Notes under the pieces: generated by a model
Told to the model about the DNA's origin: nothing
The model's database searches: none
What the model saw: only the letters and a program-made list of their open reading frames with translations
Shown: positions 1-8,070 of the stretch, piece after piece
How positions within the stretch are numbered: position 1 is the stretch's first letter
Layout of the letters: the number at the start of each line of letters is the position of its first letter
Source of the DNA: Halobacteriales archaeon
GTDB lineage: Archaea; Halobacteriota; Halobacteria; Halobacteriales; SKSH01
NCBI GenBank assembly: GCA_007118075.1
Contig: SKSH01000151.1
Coordinates: forward strand, 1 to 41,746
Direction: 5' to 3'
Length of the DNA: 41,746 nucleotides
Program-made: the position numbers and the translations under genes

Positions 1-265
1 CCCTCGATTCATCACAGCCGCGTGTCACCTCTCCGATGAGAACATCGTGAACCCGTTGGAGCAATCTCAGCCGTGGTTCCCGTTCCAAAGGGTATCACGA
101 ACAAGGATTGAGCAGAGTGCATCCCCGCATCACTGTCCAGCTGCTCTCCCAATGGGTACTGCACAGCCCGGTGGTTGGTATAGCTCGCAGTGTTACTCAT
201 CCAATGAGAGAATGGGAGCCGACACCAGCGGTATGCCTTGGCGACAGCTGCCGAACGGTCCCTGT
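1..265. other. Left-edge stretch without a supported gene
   Basis: No reading frame here gives a recognisable protein. The open frames on both strands have biased, low-complexity translations typical of shadows, and I see no tRNA T-arm signature. The stretch is probably the intergenic region or leader of the P-type ATPase gene that follows. Whether a gene ends just outside the window cannot be seen. Confidence 0.4.
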
Positions 266-272
266 GAGGTGA
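266..272 (+). promoter_or_regulatory. Shine-Dalgarno site of the P-type ATPase gene
   Basis: GAGGTGA lies 10 bases before the ATG at 283 and matches the archaeal anti-Shine-Dalgarno sequence very well. It supports this start and implies a leadered transcript, unlike many neighbouring genes that look leaderless. Confidence 0.7.
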
Positions 273-282
273 CCCGAGGCCG

Positions 283-3042
283 ATGACTGAAGAGGAACAG
301 CGGTCCGACCGTCCACCGTGGTATAGTATCGAGTTGGATGCGGTATACGACCGACTCAACACCGGTGAGGATGGCTTAACACGACAAGAGGTGTCCAAGC
401 GCCTCGAGCAATACGGTCCCAACGAGATCGAGATCAGCAAGGGTACGCCACTATGGCGCATCTTCCTCGAACAGTACACCTCGGCGATCATCTGGGTCCT
501 CATCGTCGCCGCTGGAATCATGGCGGCAGTCGGGCATCGGCTCGACGCTGGGGTGATCATCGGCATCGTCATCTTCATCACCCTCTTCGGGTTCCTCCAG
601 GATTACCGAGCCGAGCAGAGCATCCAGGCACTTGCTGATATGGCGACCAAGACCGCCACAGTGCTCCGTGACGGCGAGCGCACCGAAATCGATGCCACCA
701 GGCTCGTTCCGGGGGATATCATCTTCGTCGGTGCTGGTGATGTGATACCGGCTGACTCTCGAATATTCATGGAGTCGAACCTCCGGGTCAACGAGTCTGT
801 GCTCACTGGTGAGAGTGTTGGGATCTCGAAGTCAATTGCCTCGGTCGATCCAGGAATCCCACTCGCTGAGCGGACGAACATGCTGTTCAAGGATACGCTC
901 ATCGAGCGAGGGACAGGTCGAGCTGTTGTCGTCGAGACCGGTCAGCAGACTGAGATCGGTAGCATCGCACAGGCGCTTGAGGAGGCACCCGATCGTGAGA
1001 CCCCGTTCCAACACGAGATGGACCGGTTGGGGAAGTTGATCGCAATCGGTGTCCTGGTGATCGTCGCCAGTATCGCGGTTACCGAGCTGCTCATCGGGGA
1101 CACACCACCGGTTGATGTCTTCCTGACTGCAGTCGGTATCGCGGTGTCGGCCGTCCCTGAGGGACTGCCTGCGGTCGTCACCCTCTCACTCGCCCTTGGT
1201 GCCAGGCGAATGGCCGACAACAATGCCCTCGTCAGACGGCTGCCAATCGTCGAGGCACTCGGTTCGGTCGACATCATCTGCACAGACAAAACCGGGACAC
1301 TCACCGAAGAAGAGATGACGGTCACGAGGGTCGTCGCCGATGGAGATACCTTCTCAATAACTGGTACCGGATACGGTTCCGATGGTGAAATTCTCGACGT
1401 AGATGGTGAGCCGGTCGACATCAGTCGAATCGAGGAGCTCTTTCGTTGTGCACTCCTTTGTAACGACGCTGAGTTTGGGCGGCGGGAGGTCTCACAGAAC
1501 GAAGCTGCAGAGCGGATGTACCTTGGAGATCCGACCGAGATCGCCCTTTTCGTCGCTGCACGGAAAGCTGGGCACGAACCAGACGAACTGAGACGGGAGT
1601 ACCCACGGATCGAGACTGCAGATTTCACCTCCGCAAGGAAACGGATGACAACCGTCCACGAGACGCCAAACGGAGATCGCGTCGCGTACACGAAGGGCGC
1701 TCCTGAGACGGTGCTCGAACGATGCCGGTGGGAGGTGGTCGATGGATCAGTCATCGAACTCACCGATGCTCGCCGAGCCGTGATCGAAGAGACAGTCAAA
1801 TCATTCGCAGCGGATGCCCTGCGGGTGATGGGTTTCGCCTTTCGACCAGAGCCACCGCAGATACCTGCTGAAGATCTCGAGGAAGATCTGACCTTCCTTG
1901 GAATCCAAGGCATGCTTGATCCACCCCGGCCAGAGGTCCCAGCGGCAATCGCCGCCTGTCAATCGGCTGGTATCCGCGTGATCATGATCACAGGCGACAA
2001 CGCCACCACCGCCAGCGCCATCGCGAGCGAGATCGGTATCGACTCGTCGAGGGTCATCACCGGTAGTGAACTTGACGACATGGAGGCAGACACCGTCGGG
2101 CAGATCGTTGATGAAGTCAATGTCTTCGCCAGGACCTCCCCTGAGCATAAGACGAAGATTCTCCAGACATTGCAGGAAAAGGGCCACATCGTGGCGATGA
2201 CCGGTGATGGTGTGAACGACGCACCGGCAGTGAAAAACGCAGATGTTGGGGTAGCTATGGGAATCCGGGGAACCGATGTCACAGAACAGGCATCTGACAT
2301 CATATTGCTCGATGATAATTTCGCCTCAATCCGAGATGCCGTCCATGGTGGTCGGCGTATCTTCGATAACGTCCGGAAGTTTGTCAACTACCTCCTCTCA
2401 GGTAACGGTGGTGAAGTGACGATGATCTTCACCGGGACGATGGCTGGTCTCGGATTGGTTATCACCCCGATTCAGATCCTCTGGATAAACGTCGTGACCG
2501 ATGGGATACCAGCGTTGACGATGGGAGTAGACCCGGCAGCTGATGATATCATGGACCGTCCACCACGGCCGCGGGGCGAGGGTGTGATCACCCCACGAAT
2601 CATCGCCTCGGTCGTTGGTATCGCCATCTTCATGACCATCTGTTTGTTGCCCATTTTTACCCTCAATCACACGGGACAATTAGTGCCGGTCATGGACGTA
2701 TCAGGGACAATCCTCGACGTTGACCTGCCGTATGAAACCAGTCGTGAGCTGGCACAGACCATGGTCTTTACCGGGTTTGTTGTGATGGAGATCGTCCGTA
2801 TTCAGGCGATTAGACATCGCTACGGCCTCAAGTTCTTCACCAACCGATGGCTGATCCTTGCCATCGCCATCGCAGTGACCCTCCAACTGCTGGTCCTGTA
2901 TACCGCAACCGGGCAGTTGCTCTTTGGCGTCGAGGCACTACAGCCGATACACTGGCTCCAGATATTCACTGCAGCGGTGGTCTTCGCCGCGCTCATGGGA
3001 CTGTTCGTCAAGGTTCAAGACCGATTCTTCGACCGCTACTGA
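283..3042 (+). CDS. Cation-transporting P-type ATPase, probably Ca2+ (type II)
   Basis: This 919-residue protein is a full-length type II P-type ATPase that pumps a cation across the cytoplasmic membrane at the cost of ATP. It has an N-terminal cation-ATPase domain (about 12-75), the actuator TGES loop (175-178), the phosphorylation motif DKTGTLT with Asp335, and the hinge motif TGDGVNDAP. It ends with a C-terminal bundle of membrane helices. Metal-site residues resemble SERCA: PEGLP in helix 4, N-x-x-E in helix 5 (SGNGGE) and N-x-x-T-D in helix 6 (NVVTDG). This favours Ca2+ over Na+/K+, but substrate is inferred only from these motifs. A strong Shine-Dalgarno supports the start. The gene converges on dacZ with a 10-base gap. 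Confidence 0.93.
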   Translation: MTEEEQRSDRPPWYSIELDAVYDRLNTGEDGLTRQEVSKRLEQYGPNEIEISKGTPLWRIFLEQYTSAIIWVLIVAAGIMAAVGHRLDAGVIIGIVIFITLFGFLQDYRAEQSIQALADMATKTATVLRDGERTEIDATRLVPGDIIFVGAGDVIPADSRIFMESNLRVNESVLTGESVGISKSIASVDPGIPLAERTNMLFKDTLIERGTGRAVVVETGQQTEIGSIAQALEEAPDRETPFQHEMDRLGKLIAIGVLVIVASIAVTELLIGDTPPVDVFLTAVGIAVSAVPEGLPAVVTLSLALGARRMADNNALVRRLPIVEALGSVDIICTDKTGTLTEEEMTVTRVVADGDTFSITGTGYGSDGEILDVDGEPVDISRIEELFRCALLCNDAEFGRREVSQNEAAERMYLGDPTEIALFVAARKAGHEPDELRREYPRIETADFTSARKRMTTVHETPNGDRVAYTKGAPETVLERCRWEVVDGSVIELTDARRAVIEETVKSFAADALRVMGFAFRPEPPQIPAEDLEEDLTFLGIQGMLDPPRPEVPAAIAACQSAGIRVIMITGDNATTASAIASEIGIDSSRVITGSELDDMEADTVGQIVDEVNVFARTSPEHKTKILQTLQEKGHIVAMTGDGVNDAPAVKNADVGVAMGIRGTDVTEQASDIILLDDNFASIRDAVHGGRRIFDNVRKFVNYLLSGNGGEVTMIFTGTMAGLGLVITPIQILWINVVTDGIPALTMGVDPAADDIMDRPPRPRGEGVITPRIIASVVGIAIFMTICLLPIFTLNHTGQLVPVMDVSGTILDVDLPYETSRELAQTMVFTGFVVMEIVRIQAIRHRYGLKFFTNRWLILAIAIAVTLQLLVLYTATGQLLFGVEALQPIHWLQIFTAAVVFAALMGLFVKVQDRFFDRY

Positions 3043-3052
3043 GGAGCTCGTA

Positions 3053-3586
3053 TTATTCGGGGATCCGATAGGGTTCGCCGAGGTGGCTTCGTTCGATCGA
3101 TTCGTAGTGACCATCCTCGAATATGGTCACCCGACCCGACTCCGCACTGAGTGTGATCGTTGCGACGGCATCCTCCCTTGTGGACACATCGAGCGCGCTC
3201 ATGTGACGTGAACCCATCCAGTCGGCGTATTGAAGCTTGACGGTCGAATCCACGTCTCGGAATCGCACCATCTGTGACATCGCAATCCCATCGACCGAGA
3301 CGACCAACGCCCCATCCATCGTATACGCCGTCGCTTCCAAGGCCTCGAAAAAACCGTCTGGATCAGCGAAGATATCCCGTGGTGCGTCCTCCGGCCATCG
3401 GTTGGCACCCATCGCATCTGCGTATGAGTCGAATGAGGGGCCTACGATGATAGCGATGTAGAGGCCGGGGCCGGAGATGCGATCCTCCTTCCATCGATCA
3501 AATCCAAGAGCGATGCTTTCGGCATATTCCTTCAACCGCTGTCTGAGGTCAAGCACCCGAGCATGCTCGTGGTAGTGGATGTTCAT
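3053..3586 (-). CDS. dacZ: Diadenylate cyclase DacZ (c-di-AMP synthase)
   Basis: This 177-residue protein is a stand-alone DAC (DisA_N) domain that condenses two ATP into cyclic di-AMP, a second messenger linked to osmotic and ion homeostasis. The DGA motif sits in the segment DGALVVSVDG. The RHR motif of bacterial enzymes reads RHM here, inside GSRHMSA, followed by the usual S/T-R-E-D-A-V-A-T-I-T-L-S segment. No membrane or regulatory domain is attached, as in haloarchaeal DacZ, which is reported to be essential in Haloferax volcanii. A TATA-like box lies about 26 bases before the ATG, so the gene is probably leaderless. It converges with the P-type ATPase gene. Confidence 0.9.
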   Translation of the reverse strand: MNIHYHEHARVLDLRQRLKEYAESIALGFDRWKEDRISGPGLYIAIIVGPSFDSYADAMGANRWPEDAPRDIFADPDGFFEALEATAYTMDGALVVSVDGIAMSQMVRFRDVDSTVKLQYADWMGSRHMSALDVSTREDAVATITLSAESGRVTIFEDGHYESIERSHLGEPYRIPE

Positions 3587-3608
3587 TCGGGGAGGGACAC
3601 CATATCAG

Positions 3609-3614
3609 AAAAAT
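3609..3614 (-). promoter_or_regulatory. TATA-like box of dacZ
   Basis: On the minus strand the element reads ATTTTT within CGATTTTTCTG, centred about 26 bases before the dacZ ATG. The spacing fits a leaderless archaeal transcript. The rest of 3587-3804 holds only short frames I do not support as genes. Confidence 0.45.
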
Positions 3615-3804
3615 CGATTGCCCGCTGAAAAGGCCTTGCCCATGCTCTCGGACCGTGAGAGCGGTACCTTCCGAATCGGTGGTATCCGCGCTGAGTCACG
3701 TTCGGAGGGAATCATGGAATTGAAGTTGGAGTTGATCCGTTTGTCCGGGCTGTCGACCGATACCGTGTCGGTTCGACCATCAACTGGAGCGTCTTGATCT
3801 GGGG

Positions 3805-4251
3805 CTATTCGATGTCGATCTCGATACCCGACGGAGATTCGCTTCGTGGAAGCGTCACCGTCAAGACACCGTTTCGCAGTGTCGCTGTGGCACCATCTGC
3901 GTCCACCTGCTCAGGGAGGTGGATCATCCGGGACATCGATCGATGGACGCGCTCGCGCCGAAGCGAGTCTAATCCCTCTTCGGTTTCCATCTCATCGATA
4001 TCAGCGGTGATGTGTAGCGTCCGGTTATCGATGTTGATCGACACCTCGTCGCGATCGAACCCTGGGACATCTGCGGTCAAGATGTAGGCTTCATCGTTTC
4101 GAGTGAGGTCGACTTGTATAGCTCCGACGTCACCACCCCACATCTCAAGGCCGGGCATGTGTTCCCACCGTTGCATGGTCTCCTCGATCTGTCTGCCAAA
4201 GCGCTCAAGCATCTGCTCGAAGCCAATCATTGGTTCTGGAGTCTTACTCAT
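3805..4251 (-). CDS. hsp20: Small heat shock protein, Hsp20/alpha-crystallin family
   Basis: The 148-residue product is an ATP-independent chaperone that holds unfolding proteins in the cytoplasm. It has a short N-terminal arm rich in Met, Gln and Trp (about 1-45) and an alpha-crystallin domain (about 46-140). The domain ends in the diagnostic L-R-N-G-V-L-T-V-T-L-P segment. The C-terminal tail is acidic and short, with a degenerate I-x-I-like end (IEIDIE). The ATG at 4251 is preceded by AGGTG about five bases upstream, a possible weak ribosome site. The gene follows coaD in the same direction after 103 bases, probably with its own promoter. Confidence 0.92.
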   Translation of the reverse strand: MSKTPEPMIGFEQMLERFGRQIEETMQRWEHMPGLEMWGGDVGAIQVDLTRNDEAYILTADVPGFDRDEVSINIDNRTLHITADIDEMETEEGLDSLRRERVHRSMSRMIHLPEQVDADGATATLRNGVLTVTLPRSESPSGIEIDIE

Positions 4252-4354
4252 GGTACACCTATGGATTCATCGTGTAAGGACAAATCCTCAACCGCCCATT
4301 CACTGGAATTGGGAACGAGGTGTTACCTTTAACCTACCTCAATACCACGGTTGG

Positions 4355-4870
4355 CTAATCTTTTAGAATCCGACCATGTTCATCGATCTCTCCGTTTCGA
4401 ATCCTGGTACTGCTAATTCGAAGTCCATCCTCTGCCACGATGAACGGTGGTGTGTGAATCTCAAGAGGGTCGAGACCAGCCTCCAAGCGCATGGTGTTGA
4501 TCTCATGGGCCCGCCGTTGGGCAGCTGCCTCTGGAGACACCACGAGTGCGTGGAGGTCATCCCTGGTCGCGGCCGGGCCATGTGAATCGGATAGTTCGAT
4601 GATCTCGAACGTGGCTGGGTAGGCAAGCGCAATCCGCGCTATCTCCTCTTCGAGGGTCTCCATTCGTTCCTCAAACGTCCCGAGTGTCCCTTCCCCCAAC
4701 GTCTCACTGCGGGTGCTGTGTGCCAGTTCCGTCGAGGTCAATCCGACGACAACGTGACCATTTCCTTGCTGACTGGCGGTTTGAAACGCCTTGTGTAGCA
4801 GAGCCCGGTGGCCGTTGTGGATAGGGGTGAACGTGCCGCCGAGGATCGCGACACGCCCGTCGTTGGTCAT
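4355..4870 (-). CDS. coaD: Archaeal phosphopantetheine adenylyltransferase
   Basis: The enzyme transfers AMP from ATP to 4'-phosphopantetheine, the penultimate step of coenzyme A synthesis. It is 171 residues long and carries the nucleotidyltransferase signature G-G-T-F-T-P-I-H-N-G-H at 11-21 (H18-x-x-H21) and the second ATP motif I-S-S-T-R at 152-156, followed by R-x-G-E-I-D. The sequence matches the archaeal/eukaryotic PPAT family rather than bacterial CoaD. Upstream on the minus strand a TTTATC element near 4906-4911 could be the TATA box, giving a short leader. The 146 bases between it and the stress-protein gene hold no supported gene. Confidence 0.93.
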   Translation of the reverse strand: MTNDGRVAILGGTFTPIHNGHRALLHKAFQTASQQGNGHVVVGLTSTELAHSTRSETLGEGTLGTFEERMETLEEEIARIALAYPATFEIIELSDSHGPAATRDDLHALVVSPEAAAQRRAHEINTMRLEAGLDPLEIHTPPFIVAEDGLRISSTRIRNGEIDEHGRILKD

Positions 4871-5016
4871 ACCTCTGGTTGAGATACGGTCGGTAAAGTA
4901 GCTTGATAAACCGAGCTGATGGAATCATGACCCCAGATGGTGGGGAACCTGTTGATGACGATGGAGTGATAGCGGCGACCTCAATGTATCGAAAGCACGG
5001 TGATCAACGATACGAT

Positions 5017-5436
5017 TCAGATGATCAACACCGGTCTTCCACAGTATCGAACCACCCGTTCTGTGACGGATCCGATGGTCTCCCCTCGGCGATGCGAATG
5101 TCCCTGAAAGCCAAGGACGACAAGGTCTGCATCGATCTCATCTGCATAGCTGATGATCTCCTCATGTGGGAGTCCATGACAACACTCACCGACAAACTCA
5201 ACATCGAGATCCTCCGCTCGTCGCACAATCTCTTCGAGTAGTTCCTGACCATAGTCCTCAGACTCCAACGTCGATAATTCAGCACTGCTCAAGGCCGGTT
5301 CTGGAAAGCGCTGAAGGTCGACAACGTAAATTCCGTGTAGCGTCGCATCATAATGCTCTGCAAGCTCTAATGCATGGACAATCGCCCGATTCGCTGAGGG
5401 ACTTCCATCAGTTCCGACAAGAATCGAATCGTACAT
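5017..5436 (-). CDS. Universal stress protein, UspA family
   Basis: This 139-residue single-domain Usp begins with the typical M-Y-D-S-I-L-V-G-T-D-G-S-P strand and loop. It ends with the ATP-binding pattern G-x2-G-x9-G-S (from GFQGHS to IGSVTE) and V-x-R-Y-C-G-R-P-V-L. These residues suggest the ATP-binding subclass; the exact cellular role is unknown, as for most archaeal Usp proteins. A TATA-like TTTATTG lies about 28 bases before the ATG, which fits a leaderless transcript. It is divergent from the small zinc-finger gene at 5611. Confidence 0.92.
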   Translation of the reverse strand: MYDSILVGTDGSPSANRAIVHALELAEHYDATLHGIYVVDLQRFPEPALSSAELSTLESEDYGQELLEEIVRRAEDLDVEFVGECCHGLPHEEIISYADEIDADLVVLGFQGHSHRRGETIGSVTERVVRYCGRPVLII

Positions 5437-5459
5437 AGGAAATTATTCAAGCGTGTCCT

Positions 5460-5468
5460 CAATAAACC
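5460..5468 (-). promoter_or_regulatory. TATA-like box of the universal stress protein gene
   Basis: Minus-strand GGTTTATTG is centred about 28 bases before the ATG at 5436 and fits a leaderless archaeal promoter. Confidence 0.5.
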
Positions 5469-5518
5469 GGAACCGCCATTCTCCGTGAGTGGGAACAGCG
5501 CAAGGACCTTCCCTGGAC

Positions 5519-5543
5519 GGTAATAATACTATCGGTCATTACC
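5519..5543. promoter_or_regulatory. Inverted repeat GGTAAT-N13-ATTACC between divergent genes
   Basis: Six-base arms GGTAAT (5519-5524) and ATTACC (5538-5543) are perfect inverted copies separated by 13 bases. The site lies between the divergent universal stress protein and small zinc-finger genes, upstream of the TATA elements of both. It could bind a dimeric regulator, but arms this short may arise by chance. Confidence 0.25.
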
Positions 5544-5573
5544 CTGTGCCTGGAAGTTACTGTCTGACTTACC

Positions 5574-5580
5574 ACTATAA
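5574..5580 (+). promoter_or_regulatory. TATA-like box of the first small zinc-finger gene
   Basis: The sequence CTATAA lies about 34 bases before the ATG at 5611. It would give a leader of a few bases. A GGAG at 5597-5600 would be at or near the transcript start. Confidence 0.45.
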
Positions 5581-5610
5581 CGGGGAATCCTTGTATGGAG
5601 AGAACCACCC

Positions 5611-5781
5611 ATGCCAAGATGTCAATCATGCGATGGATTTGTGTCGCATGACTTCGTCCGTGTCTTCGGGGCCAACAAGGATACCGTAGCCGCATGCCTC
5701 AGCTGTGCATCGATCGGTAGACATATCGACCAAAATCGTGGCGAACCTGGCGATGAGGCAGTCATCTTCCAGACGAGATGA
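5611..5781 (+). CDS. Small zinc-finger protein, DUF7563-like (56 aa)
   Basis: This 56-residue protein is shorter than usual gene-finding cut-offs. It begins M-P-R-C-Q-S-C and has a second pair C-L-S-C, so a four-cysteine C-x2-C...C-x2-C zinc site at positions 4, 7, 29 and 32 is likely. The segment D-F-V-R-V-F-G between the pairs resembles the haloarchaeal DUF7563 family as I remember it. Function is unknown; haloarchaea carry many such single-finger micro-proteins. Codon use has the expected third-position pattern. A TATA element and GGAG precede the ATG. Confidence 0.72.
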   Translation: MPRCQSCDGFVSHDFVRVFGANKDTVAACLSCASIGRHIDQNRGEPGDEAVIFQTR

Positions 5782-5937
5782 GCCACAGCCACATGTTCAG
5801 ATAACCGAAGTCGCAGCCGTATCTCAAGCCTCGTTGAGAGCATCGTGTGCGGTAACGACCGACGATGCATCGAGGCGAACATGGACAACCCACCACAGTG
5901 GGCGTCTACAACATCGACCCATGGCAGATGAGCCCCC

Positions 5938-5946
5938 TTATTTTTG
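5938..5946 (+). promoter_or_regulatory. TATA-like box of the second small zinc-finger gene
   Basis: TTATTTTTG stands in an otherwise GC-rich stretch, about 38 bases before the ATG at 5980. Transcription would start near 5968, just ahead of the GGAG ribosome site. The T-run could also end transcription of the upstream small gene. I support no gene in 5782-5937. Confidence 0.5.
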
Positions 5947-5979
5947 AGGAATCCATGAATACCCATGACGGAGATCTGC

Positions 5980-6144
5980 ATGGCCGATACCGAGTACCGT
6001 TGCGTCTGTGGTGCGACGCTCAGATACCGCCAGGACCTATTGGTCGATGATGGTGCTCGCTCAAGGACCTGGAAGTGCAAAGAATGTCTCACTCCCGTCC
6101 CGGGGATAATCGGCGAACGGCTCGGACACCAGCACCCAATGTGA
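5980..6144 (+). CDS. Small CxC/CxxC zinc-finger protein (54 aa)
   Basis: This 54-residue protein has C8-x-C10-G and C33-x2-C36, a likely four-cysteine zinc site, in an otherwise polar, basic chain ending in G-H-Q-H-P-M. I do not recognise a named family. GGAG at 5970-5973 lies six bases before the ATG at 5980, which decides this start over the in-frame ATG at 5965. The TATA-like element at 5938 gives it a promoter separate from the first zinc-finger gene. It converges with the ABC permease gene, nine bases apart. Both micro-protein genes look real because of paired cysteines, promoters and ribosome sites, but function is unknown. Confidence 0.68.
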   Translation: MADTEYRCVCGATLRYRQDLLVDDGARSRTWKCKECLTPVPGIIGERLGHQHPM

Positions 6145-6153
6145 CCCTTCAAA

Positions 6154-7038
6154 TTAGCCGAGATCGACTCGGTCGAACCGATACCAACCAATTGCGACCG
6201 GGATCACGGCCCAGGCGAGAAGGATGACGACAGCCATCGGTTCACTGAGGTACCAGGGAACATCTCCGATGACAATCTGCTCGGTGTTGCTGATCTCCTG
6301 AGGTGCGAATAATGGGATCGTGAACGCACCGAAGCTCTCATCGAGGAGGGTATCACTGATTACAGAAAACGCCTCAATCGGATTGAGCCATTGAAGGAAA
6401 ACGTACCATGCCTCATACTGGCCGAAGGGTCCATCCGGGAGCTCCCCCATGACCACCCGGTGGATGCCAGCGGTGATGAGATCCCAGAGCAGGAGGAAGA
6501 CGAAGTAGAGTCCGATGACACCCGCCATCGCTTGCCCTCGCGTATTCACGAGAGCAGAGACACCGACTGCGATACCGACGAAGGCGAATCCAACGATGGC
6601 CGTGGCGACTGCCAAAGAGACGAAGTCGACCAGCAACACCTCCTGAAAGAGGATGATTGAGAGGATCAGGAACATGAGGAACGATGCGGCGATGGCAGTC
6701 GCCAAGACCAACGAACGGCCGATGAACTTGCCAAAGACGACCTCTGCACGAGAGGGTGGAAGTGACAGGAGCACCTTGATGCTCCCTGATTTCCGCTCGC
6801 TTACAATCGATCGGTAGCCAATAATTAGGCCGAGCAGCGGGACGATCAACTGCATAAGGGCCGATGCTGGACCGATGATATCCAACGCCGTCGGGTCTGA
6901 ACCGACCCAGAAGATGACGAAGTACAGTATCGCGACGAGGAGCGTCAACGCCCCAATCACCGCCCAAAGAAGGAGTGAACGACTGGCGTCGAGGTAGTCC
7001 TTCCAGACAATCACCGGTGTTCTATGCACCGGAATCAT
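6154..7038 (-). CDS. ABC transporter permease, ABC-2 type
   Basis: This 294-residue membrane protein has about six hydrophobic helices: roughly 22-46, 58-77, 103-128, 136-160, 170-190 and 262-286. It carries the conserved S-E-R-K-S-G-S-I-K-V-L-L-S-L-P segment of NosY/ABC-2 permeases before helix 3. It would form the membrane channel of an exporter with the ATPase encoded just upstream; the two genes overlap by 17 bases, so they are translationally coupled. The substrate cannot be read from the sequence. Confidence 0.88.
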   Translation of the reverse strand: MIPVHRTPVIVWKDYLDASRSLLLWAVIGALTLLVAILYFVIFWVGSDPTALDIIGPASALMQLIVPLLGLIIGYRSIVSERKSGSIKVLLSLPPSRAEVVFGKFIGRSLVLATAIAASFLMFLILSIILFQEVLLVDFVSLAVATAIVGFAFVGIAVGVSALVNTRGQAMAGVIGLYFVFLLLWDLITAGIHRVVMGELPDGPFGQYEAWYVFLQWLNPIEAFSVISDTLLDESFGAFTIPLFAPQEISNTEQIVIGDVPWYLSEPMAVVILLAWAVIPVAIGWYRFDRVDLG

Positions 7039-7948
7039 CCTCCACGGTGGTCATAGCCGTGAATACGTCCGACAGTGATCGATCTTTGACCCGGATATCA
7101 ACGACGGTGGCACCTAACGAGGTCACTGCATCGATCGCACGGACCTTGGCTCGGGGGTCGAAGCAATCGATCAACAACTGACTGTCCACCTGTTCAACTC
7201 CAGCGATGCCACCGAGAGTCGAGACCGATTCGACAGCCTCTGCTGGGACGTCATCCAGGGAGAGGATGAGCTTGTCTGCACCGGTGATCTGTTGACGGAG
7301 CTCGTCGATGGATCCTTCCGCAACCAGCTCACCATGATTGAGGATTCCCACCCGGTCACAGACCGCCTCGACCTCACCGAGGATGTGACTCGAGAAAAAG
7401 ACAGCCGTCCCACGCTCGGCCTCCTGTTTGACGATCTCTTGCACCTGCTGAATCCCCGTTGGGTCGAGACCAGAGGATGGTTCGTCGAGGACGAGGACTT
7501 CTGGGTCGCCCGCCATCGCCATGCCGAGGGCAAGTCGTTGGCGCATTCCCTTCGAGTAGCCGTCGACGGTACGATCGGCATCTGCATCGTTCAGTCCCAC
7601 CTGTGTCAACAGTCGATCGATGGTATCATCAGCGCCTTTTGCTTTGATGGCGAAGGTGAGATGTTGTCGACCGGTGAGCCGACCATAGAGGTCGAATCCC
7701 TCCGGAAGGACACCGATCTGCTCGCGTATCTCCTCTGATTCCGTCTGACAGTCATGGCCGAGCACCCTTGCTTCGCCAGCAGAGGGTCGGGTCAAATCGA
7801 GGAGTATGTTGATCGTCGTCGACTTCCCGGCACCGTTCGGGCCGAGAAACCCGTAGATTTCGCCCCGGTCAATATCGAGGTCGAGGCAGTCGACCGCGGT
7901 CAGAGAGCCGAATTGTTTCGTCAAGGATCGCGTCTCGATCGCACTCAT
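7022..7948 (-). CDS. ABC transporter ATP-binding protein
   Basis: This 308-residue ATPase energises the ABC-2 exporter whose permease follows. Visible motifs are Walker A GPNGAGKST (36-44), the signature Y-S-K-G-M (131-135), Walker B V-L-V-L-D-E-P (Asp155, Glu156) and the H-loop S-S-H-I-L. A C-terminal extension of about 90 residues is typical of the CcmA/NosF type. The ATG at 7948 is preferred over the GTG at 7954 because a TATA-like CTTAAG lies 29 bases upstream. The gene is divergent from the flavoprotein gene at 8071. Confidence 0.92.
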   Translation of the reverse strand: MSAIETRSLTKQFGSLTAVDCLDLDIDRGEIYGFLGPNGAGKSTTINILLDLTRPSAGEARVLGHDCQTESEEIREQIGVLPEGFDLYGRLTGRQHLTFAIKAKGADDTIDRLLTQVGLNDADADRTVDGYSKGMRQRLALGMAMAGDPEVLVLDEPSSGLDPTGIQQVQEIVKQEAERGTAVFFSSHILGEVEAVCDRVGILNHGELVAEGSIDELRQQITGADKLILSLDDVPAEAVESVSTLGGIAGVEQVDSQLLIDCFDPRAKVRAIDAVTSLGATVVDIRVKDRSLSDVFTAMTTVEDDSGA

Positions 7949-7974
7949 TGTCACCAGTTTCGAGCCTGGGTGAA

Positions 7975-7980
7975 CTTAAG
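7975..7980 (-). promoter_or_regulatory. TATA-like box of the ABC operon
   Basis: CTTAAG on the minus strand is centred about 29 bases before the ATG at 7948, fitting a leaderless start for the ABC ATPase-permease pair. Confidence 0.4.
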
Positions 7981-8070
7981 GTATCAGAATATGCAATGCT
8001 GATTTCACCGTTGGTGTGGGAACGTTCACGGGCAGAACAGCCAAACGAGTTGCGACCCTAGCCGGTACCG

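Noticed and set aside
942..1913. A 323-residue minus-strand frame inside the P-type ATPase gene
   Set aside because: Ser/Arg-rich shadow of a clearly conserved coding sequence; the same applies to long antisense frames inside infB, thiL, rnhB and hisS.
3642..3797. A 51-residue plus-strand frame between dacZ and hsp20
   Set aside because: No recognisable motif, no ribosome site and only a weak upstream element; the region is better explained as intergenic.
5782..5937. Frame of the first zinc-finger gene stays open for about 50 codons after its TGA stop
   Set aside because: The translation is Ser/Arg-rich without motif, and there is no readthrough signal. Chance opening is more likely.
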